Shown here: positions 1-5,986 of the stretch, in pieces
Layout: every line of letters starts with the position of its first letter
How positions within the stretch are numbered: position 1 is the first letter of the stretch
Assembly (NCBI GenBank): GCA_045652815.1
Contig: JAZOLH010000003.1
Location: 1 to 16,900 of the forward strand
Origin: UMGS755 sp045652815
GTDB taxonomy: Bacteria > Bacillota > Clostridia > UBA1381 > UBA9506
DNA length: 16,900 nt
Direction of reading: 5' to 3'
The notes under the pieces: generated by a model
What the model was told of the DNA's origin: nothing
Database searches by the model: none
What the model saw: only the letters and a program-made list of their open reading frames with translations
Made by a program: the position numbers and the translations under genes

Positions 1-467
1 TTACGCAGGTTTGCGGCAGAGCAGGGCGCGGCAGCAAAAAAGGTCGGGCGGTGATTCAGACCTATATGCCTGAAAATTCTGTTTTGGATATGGCAAAAGA
101 ACAGAACTACGGTGCATTTTATGAAGAAGAAATTTTGCTCCGCAAAACCCTTTGTTATCCGCCTTTTTGCGATATTATCAGCATTGTTTTTTCCTCATTT
201 AATCAAAATGCCGCCACAAATTGCGCTCAGAAAGTGGTAGCGGAATTAAAAGGAAAGATTCCTTCAGATGTGGCGGATATTTTAGGTCCCAGTCCTTGCA
301 GTTTTTACAAAATGAATAATAAATACCGTATGCGTATATTATTGAAATGCGGGCTGGGTGAAAAAATGATTTCTATTTTGTCTGAAGCTATGGAAAAACA
401 CAATCAATCAAGCGAAAATAAGTTTGTTTCTATGACAATCGAAACAAACCCCATACACATATTATAA
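1..467 (+). CDS. priA: Primosomal protein N' (PriA helicase), C-terminal fragment
   Basis: PriA is the superfamily 2 DNA helicase that recognises stalled forks and reloads the replisome. Only the last 154 codons are present; the gene enters from the left edge, open in frame from base 3. The first residues, TQVCGRAGRG, are helicase motif VI, followed by the typical stretch GRAVIQTYMPEN (residues 14-25) and the PriA C-terminal domain (RKTLCYPPF, LGPSPCSFYKMNNKYR). The family runs to roughly 730-800 residues, so about a fifth is seen. The GTG at 51 is an internal valine, not a start. The stop codon is at 465-467, and def follows after 21 bases in the same direction, matching the priA-def-fmt order common in Bacillota. 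Identification is firm. Confidence 0.95.
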   Translation, partial: TQVCGRAGRGSKKGRAVIQTYMPENSVLDMAKEQNYGAFYEEEILLRKTLCYPPFCDIISIVFSSFNQNAATNCAQKVVAELKGKIPSDVADILGPSPCSFYKMNNKYRMRILLKCGLGEKMISILSEAMEKHNQSSENKFVSMTIETNPIHIL

Positions 468-488
468 ATTGGAAAGGAACAAAAGACT

Positions 489-965
489 ATGGCACTCCGT
501 AACGTTTTAACCCGCGATGCAGATAACGAAACTCTGCGCAAAAAATGTCGCGAAATCACCGAAATTGACGAAAAGATTCTCACACTGGCTGAGGATATGA
601 AAGAAACTATGTATGAAAAGAATGGCGTTGGCCTTGCCGCGCCTCAGGTGGGCGTTTTAAAGCGCATCATCGTCATCGACGTGGGCGAAGGACCCATCAC
701 CTTAATTAACCCTGTTATTGTGTACAAAAAAGGGGCAAAACAAGATATGGAAGGTTGCCTTTCCGTACCCGGTGTATGGGGTATTGTAGAGCGTCCCGAA
801 CAGGTTATTGTGCGCGGCCTTAACTTAGAAGGTGAAACCGTAGAAATTGAAGCAAGCGGTCTCTTGGCGGTTGCTTTCTGCCACGAAATCGACCATTTGG
901 ATGGTGTTTTATACACCGATAAAGTCATTGAATATATCGATCCCAGCGCCGTTAAGGAGAAATAA
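489..965 (+). CDS. def: Peptide deformylase
   Basis: This is the cytoplasmic metallohydrolase that removes the formyl group from the N-terminal methionine of new proteins. All three family motifs are present in the 158-residue product: GVGLAAPQVG (46-55), EGCLSVPG (88-95) and HEIDHLDG (132-139). C90, H132 and H136 are the metal ligands and E133 the catalytic acid. The length is normal for a type 1 enzyme. The ATG at 489 is preceded by a GGAAAGGA ribosome binding site. The gene lies 21 bases after priA and 2 bases before fmt, whose binding site (AAGGAG) falls inside the last codons of def, so translation of def and fmt is probably coupled. The pairing is functional: Fmt adds the formyl group that Def later removes. 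Confidence 0.97.
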   Translation: MALRNVLTRDADNETLRKKCREITEIDEKILTLAEDMKETMYEKNGVGLAAPQVGVLKRIIVIDVGEGPITLINPVIVYKKGAKQDMEGCLSVPGVWGIVERPEQVIVRGLNLEGETVEIEASGLLAVAFCHEIDHLDGVLYTDKVIEYIDPSAVKEK

Positions 966-967
966 TT

Positions 968-1900
968 ATGAAAATTGTTTTTATGGGAACGCCTGATTTT
1001 TCCGTTCCTTGTTTAGAAGCGCTCATTAAAGAAGGTCACGACGTTTCCTTGGTTGTAACACAGGCAGATAAACCCAAAGGTCGCGGTCATCATTTAACGC
1101 CGCCGCCTGTAAAAGAGTGTGCTATGGCCCATAACATCCCTGTGTATCAGCCCGCTAAAATGAAGGATGACGAGGCATATGAAACTCTGAAAAAGGAAAA
1201 CGCCGACGTGTTCATCGTTGTGGCTTATGGCAAAATTCTGCCTGAGCGTATTTTGAATCTGCCGCCTCACGGCTGTATCAACGTGCATGCATCACTTTTG
1301 CCTAAATACCGTGGCGCTGCACCGATTCAGTGGAGCATTTTAGATGGTGAAAAAAAGACCGGCGTTACCACTATGCAGATGGACGTAGGTCTTGATACAG
1401 GCGATATGCTGATTAAAAAGGAAATCGAAATCGATGAAAATGAAACCGGTCCAACCCTGCACGATAAATTGAGTGTTTTAGGCGGCGAAGTGCTGATAGA
1501 AACCCTGCGTGCGCTGGAAAAAGGTGAACTTTCTCCCGAAAAGCAGGATGATTCTGCCACTTGCTATGCATCAATGATTAGCAAGGAAACCGCAAAAATT
1601 GATTTTTCAAAATCTGCTACCACAATTGAGCGTCTGGTACGCGGTATGAACTCTTATCCTATGGCTTGGACCTATTATGAAGGCAAACTCTTAAAAATCG
1701 TCAGCGCCAAAGCCATCAACGGAGCAGAGAAGGCGCCAATCGGCGCTATTACGTGCGTTGACGGTGATAAACTAACCATCCAATGCGGTGAAGGATTGCT
1801 CTCTGTAACCGAAATTCAGATGGAAGGCAAAAAGAGAATGACTGTAGCTGATTATGTAAAGGGAAATTCCTTTACAGTTGGAACTGTGCTCGGCGAATGA
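968..1900 (+). CDS. fmt: Methionyl-tRNA formyltransferase
   Basis: The product transfers a formyl group from 10-formyltetrahydrofolate to Met-tRNA(fMet), making the initiator tRNA. It has 310 residues, normal for the family. The N-terminal hydrolase/transferase domain starts MKIVFMGTPDFSVP. The catalytic triad matches E. coli N106/H108/D144: N105 and H107 in INVHASLLPKYRGAAPIQW (104-122) and D143 in VGLDTGD. The C-terminal tRNA-binding domain follows from about residue 205. The start is placed two bases after the def stop, with AAGGAG at the correct distance. In many Bacillota fmt is followed by rsmB; here an exonuclease III gene comes next after 19 bases. Confidence 0.97.
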   Translation: MKIVFMGTPDFSVPCLEALIKEGHDVSLVVTQADKPKGRGHHLTPPPVKECAMAHNIPVYQPAKMKDDEAYETLKKENADVFIVVAYGKILPERILNLPPHGCINVHASLLPKYRGAAPIQWSILDGEKKTGVTTMQMDVGLDTGDMLIKKEIEIDENETGPTLHDKLSVLGGEVLIETLRALEKGELSPEKQDDSATCYASMISKETAKIDFSKSATTIERLVRGMNSYPMAWTYYEGKLLKIVSAKAINGAEKAPIGAITCVDGDKLTIQCGEGLLSVTEIQMEGKKRMTVADYVKGNSFTVGTVLGE

Positions 1901-1919
1901 AAATAGGGGAGTGAGACAG

Positions 1920-2672
1920 ATGACATTAATCTCTTGGAATGTAAATGGTCTGCGCGCCTGTCTGGCGAAAGGCTTTTTAGATTTTTTTAATGCAGAAAAT
2001 GCTGATATTTTCTGCGTGCAGGAAACAAAAATGCAGGAAGGACAAGCCGAAATCAATCCCGATGGCTATTACCAATATTGGAACAGCGCCGATAAAAAGG
2101 GATATTCCGGTACAGCCATTTTTACAAAAGAAAAACCTCTGTCTGTTTCCTATGACCTCGGCATTGATGTACACGACCACGAAGGACGTGTTATCACCTT
2201 GGAATTTGATGATTTTTTCCTTGTAAATTGCTATACACCCAATTCTCAGAACGAATTAAAACGCCTCCCATACCGTATGGAATGGGAGGACGATTTCAGA
2301 GCTTATTTAACTGATTTATCTGCCAAAAAATCTGTGATTTTATGCGGAGATTTAAACGTAGCACACGAGGAGATCGATCTTAAAAATCCTAAAACAAATC
2401 ACTTCAGCGCCGGTTTTTCTGATGAAGAACGCGGCAAAATGACAGAACTTTTGGCCGCAGGTTTCACGGATTCTTTCCGCCATTTGTATCCCGATAAAGC
2501 CGATGCTTACAGCTGGTGGTCTTACCGTATGCGTGCCAGAGAACGAAATGTCGGCTGGAGAATTGACTATTTCATTGTTTCCGATAATCTGCAGGATAAA
2601 ATCGAAGATTCTGTGATTTACAGTGATGTTTTAGGCAGTGACCATTGTCCCGTTGGTTTATTGATTCGTTAA
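1920..2672 (+). CDS. exoA: Exodeoxyribonuclease III / AP endonuclease (ExoA/Xth family)
   Basis: This is a magnesium-dependent base-excision-repair enzyme that cuts the backbone at abasic sites and has 3'-exonuclease activity. The 250-residue product shows the family motifs: ISWNVNG (4-10, N7), FCVQETK (31-37, metal ligand E35), Y105, CGDLNVAHEEIDL (142-154, D144 and N146) and GSDHCP (239-244, D241 and H242). The ATG at 1920 is preferred over the in-frame TTG at 1878 because homologues begin almost directly with the SWN motif, GGGGAG lies a few bases upstream, and the longer form would overlap fmt. The TAA stop shares bases with the stop of the oppositely oriented recombinase. An Nth glycosylase, whose products this enzyme would process, is encoded about 1.2 kb away but in a separate operon. 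Confidence 0.95.
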   Translation: MTLISWNVNGLRACLAKGFLDFFNAENADIFCVQETKMQEGQAEINPDGYYQYWNSADKKGYSGTAIFTKEKPLSVSYDLGIDVHDHEGRVITLEFDDFFLVNCYTPNSQNELKRLPYRMEWEDDFRAYLTDLSAKKSVILCGDLNVAHEEIDLKNPKTNHFSAGFSDEERGKMTELLAAGFTDSFRHLYPDKADAYSWWSYRMRARERNVGWRIDYFIVSDNLQDKIEDSVIYSDVLGSDHCPVGLLIR

Positions 2673-3646
2673 TCGTTACCATCTAAATCTGCCAAAGGAT
2701 TGCTATCTGCCGCCGCACGAAGTTGTTCACTGTCTAAATGAGTGTAAATCTGCGTTGTAGCAAGGTTTGTGTGGCCTAAAATTTCCTGCAAAACACGTAC
2801 ATCAACGTGTCCATGCTGATACATAAGGGTTGCCGCTGTGTGACGAAGTTTATGAACAGAGAACTTACTGTCATCCAGTCCGGCAGCCCTTAAATGCTTT
2901 TTAACCAGTGCCTGAATGGTTTTTATGCTAAGGCGTTGCTTGTGGCGACTGATAAAAAGAGCATTCTGATGGGGATGTTTAATGCCTTCCTTGGGGCGTT
3001 CGTTCTGCACATAGGCGTCAATAGCGTTCTGGCAGGCCTGATTTAAGTAAATCACGCGTTCTTTGTTACCTTTACCGATAACCGTAAGTTTGCCATCACG
3101 CACATCTTTTAAGTTAGTTGCCGCTAACTCAGATAATCGCATACCACAGTTTAAAAACAAGGTGATGATGGCATAATCGCGTAATTTATCATTTCCGTCA
3201 ATGTGGCTGAGTAGGTCGCGGCTTTCTGTAAGCGTTAAGTACTTAGGCAGTGATTTAGGAATCTTCGGTGAGTCTAAATCCTTAGCAGGATTATCCGGAA
3301 TCAGTTTTGTTTTAGCGTTCATATATTTAAAAAAGGAACGCAGCGCAGCAACTTTTCTTGCACGGGAGTTTGCGTTGTTTAAACGCTCTGAAGATGTGTA
3401 CGATAAAAACTCATACAAATCATGCAGAGAGATAGATTTAATAAATTCTACGTCAATATCATTGATAGAAATAGAATCAAATTCATCAATCAAATTTTTG
3501 CCGCGTAAAACTTTCATGTAGCGTAAGAAGGTACGAAGATCGAAGTAGTATTCTTTAACCGTATTCTTGGATTTACCGCGCACAGCCTCCATATAGGTAA
3601 TAAAGTCCTTTAAGAAGTAAGGCGCCTCAGAATAGTCCTGTCTCAT
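2669..3646 (-). CDS. Tyrosine recombinase, XerC/XerD family
   Basis: This is a 325-residue site-specific recombinase of the type that resolves chromosome dimers at dif sites. An N-terminal SAM-like core-binding domain (about 10-112) precedes the catalytic domain (about 130-310). All six catalytic residues are present: R170 (NCGMRLSELA), K192 (GKGNKERVIY), H265 and R268 (HKLRHTAATLMYQHG), H292 (LGHTNLATTQ) and nucleophile Y301 (IYTHLD). Length and layout fit Xer proteins rather than phage integrases. I cannot decide between XerC, XerD or a single-protein Xer system. Upstream lie a GGGGGAGTGA ribosome binding site, a 30-bp inverted repeat and a consensus promoter. No cassette, integron or phage genes surround it. 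The last four bases overlap the end of the convergent exonuclease gene. Confidence 0.93.
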   Translation of the reverse strand: MRQDYSEAPYFLKDFITYMEAVRGKSKNTVKEYYFDLRTFLRYMKVLRGKNLIDEFDSISINDIDVEFIKSISLHDLYEFLSYTSSERLNNANSRARKVAALRSFFKYMNAKTKLIPDNPAKDLDSPKIPKSLPKYLTLTESRDLLSHIDGNDKLRDYAIITLFLNCGMRLSELAATNLKDVRDGKLTVIGKGNKERVIYLNQACQNAIDAYVQNERPKEGIKHPHQNALFISRHKQRLSIKTIQALVKKHLRAAGLDDSKFSVHKLRHTAATLMYQHGHVDVRVLQEILGHTNLATTQIYTHLDSEQLRAAADSNPLADLDGND

Positions 3647-3661
3647 AAAATCACTCCCCCG

Positions 3662-3691
3662 AGTTATACAAAATTCTTATTTTGTCTAACT
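3662..3691. repeat. 30-bp inverted repeat in the leader of the Xer gene
   Basis: Arm AGTTATACAAAAT (3662-3674) and arm ATTTTGTCTAACT (3679-3691) are reverse complements except for one position, with TCTT between them. Read as 11-bp arms around a 6-bp centre it has the geometry of a dif or Xer core site. On the minus strand the right arm TTTTGTATAAC partly resembles the XerD-binding half of bacterial dif sites (TTxTGT then AA). It lies between the predicted transcription start and the ribosome binding site of the recombinase gene, so an operator or an mRNA hairpin is also possible. The repeat itself is certain; its role is inference. Confidence 0.75.
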
Positions 3692-3703
3692 GACTATATT
3701 TTA

Positions 3704-3732
3704 ATTATAGCATAGGTATCTAGCCCTGTCAA
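3704..3732 (-). promoter_or_regulatory. Sigma-A type promoter of the Xer recombinase gene
   Basis: On the minus strand TTGACA (3732-3727) and TATAAT (3709-3704) are separated by 17 bases, an exact match to the vegetative consensus in sequence and spacing. Transcription should start near 3697, giving a leader of about 50 bases that contains the whole inverted repeat. Prediction from sequence only. Confidence 0.85.
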
Positions 3733-3761
3733 GCACTTCCCTGCAAATTTTGTGTCAAATC

Positions 3762-3790
3762 TTGCGCTTTTACTACTTTTATTGTATAAT
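3762..3790 (+). promoter_or_regulatory. Promoter of the nth-tlyA-relQ operon
   Basis: TTGCGC (3762-3767), a 17-base spacer and a perfect TATAAT (3785-3790) lie upstream of nth. The expected start near 3797 leaves a leader of about 30 bases. It diverges from the recombinase promoter; the two -35 boxes are 29 bases apart, so they do not overlap. Confidence 0.75.
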
Positions 3791-3826
3791 AAGATTAGAA
3801 ATTAAATTTATCTTTTGGTGATGCAA

Positions 3827-4477
3827 ATGAAAAAACAAGAAAAAGTTTTAATTATAAAAAAGTTTTTTGATGAGGTCTATGGTGATGCTGATTGTACGCT
3901 CACATATGAAGACCCCTTTCAGCTTTTAGTTGCCACACAGCTTGCCGCACAATGTACTGATGCAAGAGTGAATCTTGTAACCCCTTCCCTATTTAAACGA
4001 TTTCCGACGATTAAGGCTTTTGCTGAGGCAGATATTTCTGATATGGAACAGGCCATTAAGTCCACAGGCTTTTATCATAACAAGGCGCGAAACTTAATTG
4101 CCTGCGCGCAGAAACTGTTAGCAGACTTTGATGGCATCGTGCCGCAAACTATGGAAGAACTATTATCCCTGCCTGGCGTTGGCAGAAAAACCGCCAATTT
4201 GCTCTTAGGCGATGCTTTTGGCAAGCCTGCTATCGTTGTTGATACCCACGCCAAGCGCATTACAAATCGTTTGGGACTCACCAAAAACACAGACCCGACC
4301 AAAATCGAGATGGATTTAAAGAAAATTGTGCCTCCTGAAATGGGCAGCGATTTTTGCCACGCTCTTGTGTATCACGGTCGTGCCCTCTGCACTGCAAGAG
4401 CGCCTAAATGCGGGCTTTGCGGCTTGCAGGATGTTTGCGATTACTACAAAAATACCGCTAATAAAGCGAAAAAATAA
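3827..4477 (+). CDS. nth: Endonuclease III (DNA glycosylase / AP lyase)
   Basis: Nth removes oxidised pyrimidines and nicks the resulting abasic site. The 216-residue product has the helix-hairpin-helix LPGVGRKTANLLLG (115-128) with catalytic lysine K121, catalytic D139 in VVDTHAKRI, and a C-terminal iron-sulphur cluster motif C188-x6-C195-x2-C198-x5-C204. It also has the expected early motif LLVATQLAAQCTDARVN (33-49; usually LSAQ). The ATG at 3827 is chosen because GGTGAT (3817-3822), complementary to the 16S rRNA tail, lies 4 bases before it. In-frame TTG 3815, GTG 3818 and ATG 3821 would put this site inside the gene. It is the first gene of a three-gene operon and lies 11 bases before tlyA. 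Confidence 0.96.
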   Translation: MKKQEKVLIIKKFFDEVYGDADCTLTYEDPFQLLVATQLAAQCTDARVNLVTPSLFKRFPTIKAFAEADISDMEQAIKSTGFYHNKARNLIACAQKLLADFDGIVPQTMEELLSLPGVGRKTANLLLGDAFGKPAIVVDTHAKRITNRLGLTKNTDPTKIEMDLKKIVPPEMGSDFCHALVYHGRALCTARAPKCGLCGLQDVCDYYKNTANKAKK

Positions 4478-4488
4478 GGAGAAAATCC

Positions 4489-5289
4489 GTGAAACAACGT
4501 CTTGATATCTTGCTTACAGAAAGAAATTTAGCCGAAAGTCGTGAAAAGGCAAAAGCCATCATTATGAGCGGCATCGTTTACGTTGATAATCAAAAATGCG
4601 ATAAAGCCGGCACTATGATTGACGATTCCCAGCAGGTAGAAGTCCGCGGTAAAACCCTGCAGTATGTCAGTCGTGGCGGTTTGAAACTGGAAAAAGCACA
4701 ACAGGTGTTCGGTCTTTCCTTTGATGGCAAAGTTTGTATGGATACAGGTGCCTCCACCGGCGGTTTTACCGATTTAATGCTCCAAGGCGGTGCAAAACGT
4801 GTCTATGCCGTTGATGTTGGCTATGGTCAGCTTGCCTGGAAACTCAGAACCGATGAACGTGTTGTGAATTTAGAGCGCACAAACATCCGTCACTTAACAG
4901 AAGAACAGGTGCCCGAACCTTTGGATTTTGCATCTGCCGACGTGTCTTTTATCTCCCTCTATCACGTCATCCCCGTTGTTTATAAGCATTTAAAGGACGA
5001 TGGTCAGGCTGTTTTTCTCATTAAACCTCAGTTTGAGGCAGGTCGCGAAAAAGTCGGTAAAAAAGGTGTTGTACGCGATCCCGAAGTACACATTGAAGTC
5101 ATTCATAAAATTATGGGACTGGTCCGTGATGAAGGTTTTGCCATCATCGGTCTTGATCACTCCCCTATTAAAGGTCCCGAAGGCAACATCGAATACCTGA
5201 TTTATTTGTGCAAAAGTGGCGAATCCACCGTGGATGAAACCGCTGCAGATGAAGTGGTTAAACGTGCACACGAAAGTTTAGTAGAATAA
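4489..5289 (+). CDS. tlyA: TlyA family rRNA 2'-O-methyltransferase (hemolysin A / YqxC-like)
   Basis: The 266-residue product has an N-terminal S4 RNA-binding domain (about 3-60, RLDILLTERNLAESREKAK) joined by SRGGLKLEKA (61-70) to an FtsJ/RrmJ-like SAM methyltransferase domain. The SAM loop is DTGASTGGFTD (85-95), followed by VYAVDVGYGQLAWKLR (105-120), LIKPQFEAGR (177-186) and SPIKGPEGNIEYL (225-237). In mycobacteria TlyA methylates 16S and 23S rRNA; in Bacillota the role is less well established, and the hemolysin name is historical. The start is GTG at 4489 with AAGGAG upstream. In many Bacillota this gene sits with xseAB, ispA and dxs; here it is between nth and relQ. Family assignment is firm, exact substrate inferred. 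Confidence 0.93.
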   Translation: MKQRLDILLTERNLAESREKAKAIIMSGIVYVDNQKCDKAGTMIDDSQQVEVRGKTLQYVSRGGLKLEKAQQVFGLSFDGKVCMDTGASTGGFTDLMLQGGAKRVYAVDVGYGQLAWKLRTDERVVNLERTNIRHLTEEQVPEPLDFASADVSFISLYHVIPVVYKHLKDDGQAVFLIKPQFEAGREKVGKKGVVRDPEVHIEVIHKIMGLVRDEGFAIIGLDHSPIKGPEGNIEYLIYLCKSGESTVDETAADEVVKRAHESLVE

Positions 5290-5300
5290 GAGGAAATAAA

Positions 5301-5945
5301 ATGGAAAACCTTAGAGAATCCAAAATTTTAGAAGATATTCACATTCAATCAGAGCCTTTTTTCAGGCTGATGGCCTACTATAAATGTGCTATGATGGAAA
5401 TTGAGACAAAACTCAATGTTTTGAACGAAGAATTTTCTTTAAAACGCGACCGAAATCCCATTAATAACATTAAATGTCGTGTTAAATCCATCATCAGCAT
5501 CAAGGAAAAACTGGAACGTCTGGAAATTCCATATAGTCTGCAAGCGATTGAAGAAAACCTGCACGATGTAGCAGGCATCCGCGTTTGCTGTTCCTTTGTG
5601 GATGATGTATATCTGTTGGCTGATGCGCTTCTCCGCCAGAGTGACGTAACGCTCATCGCTAAAAAAGATTACATTAAAAATCCAAAGCCAAACGGTTATC
5701 GTAGTTTGCATTTAATTGTTTCTATCCCCATTTTCTTGGCCGACCACACAAAACAAATGCACGTGGAAATTCAGCTCCGCACCGTTGCAATGGACTCTTG
5801 GGCAAGTCTTGAACATCAGCTGAACTACAAAAAAGATGTGGCGCTTTCTGATGAAATGTCAAAAGACCTTTACCATTGCGCCGAACTCAGCGCCAAACTG
5901 GATGAAACCATGGCAAACCTGCACAGGCAAATTTTTTCAAAATAA
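5301..5945 (+). CDS. relQ: Small alarmone synthetase (GTP pyrophosphokinase, RelQ/YjbM type)
   Basis: It makes (p)ppGpp from ATP and GDP or GTP without the hydrolase, TGS and ACT domains of long RelA/SpoT proteins. The 214-residue length matches B. subtilis RelQ (YjbM). The synthetase signature is complete: CRVKSIISIKEKLERL (59-74), LHDVAGIRV (87-95), DYIKNPKPNGYRSLHLIV (123-140), VEIQLRTVAMDSWASLEHQL (155-174) and NYKKD. Such proteins act as tetramers, often transcriptionally controlled under stress. The ATG is preceded by AGAGGAAA and lies 11 bases after tlyA, so it shares the nth promoter unless an internal one exists; I saw none. It is the last gene before a terminator. RelP/YwaC is the alternative paralogue, but sequence and C-terminal length favour RelQ. 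Confidence 0.93.
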   Translation: MENLRESKILEDIHIQSEPFFRLMAYYKCAMMEIETKLNVLNEEFSLKRDRNPINNIKCRVKSIISIKEKLERLEIPYSLQAIEENLHDVAGIRVCCSFVDDVYLLADALLRQSDVTLIAKKDYIKNPKPNGYRSLHLIVSIPIFLADHTKQMHVEIQLRTVAMDSWASLEHQLNYKKDVALSDEMSKDLYHCAELSAKLDETMANLHRQIFSK

Positions 5946-5950
5946 AAACA

Positions 5951-5985
5951 AAAAGAAGTTACGAAATATCGTAACTTCTTTTTTT
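5951..5985. terminator. Bidirectional intrinsic terminator between relQ and the glutamine synthetase gene
   Basis: AGAAGTTACGA (5954-5964) pairs perfectly with TCGTAACTTCT (5969-5979) around an AATA loop, followed by T-rich sequence on the plus strand and, read backwards, by a T-run on the minus strand. It lies between two convergent genes, 6 bases after the relQ stop and 1 base beyond the glutamine synthetase stop, so it can serve both. Confidence 0.93.
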
Positions 5986-5986
5986 A

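Noticed and set aside
51..53. GTG as start of a small 138-residue protein
   Set aside because: The frame is open to the left edge and encodes helicase motif VI (QVCGRAGRG), so this is an internal valine of PriA.
1878..1919. Longer exonuclease III from TTG 1878
   Set aside because: The extra 14 residues overlap fmt and are unlike the family; ATG 1920 has a good binding site and homologues begin near the SWN motif.
3662..3691. Inverted repeat read as an intrinsic terminator
   Set aside because: It lies upstream of the recombinase start, not after a gene, and is not followed by a T-run on either strand.
3647..3826. LexA (SOS) operator in the xer-nth intergenic region
   Set aside because: No sequence resembling the Bacillota consensus CGAAC-N4-GTTCG is present.
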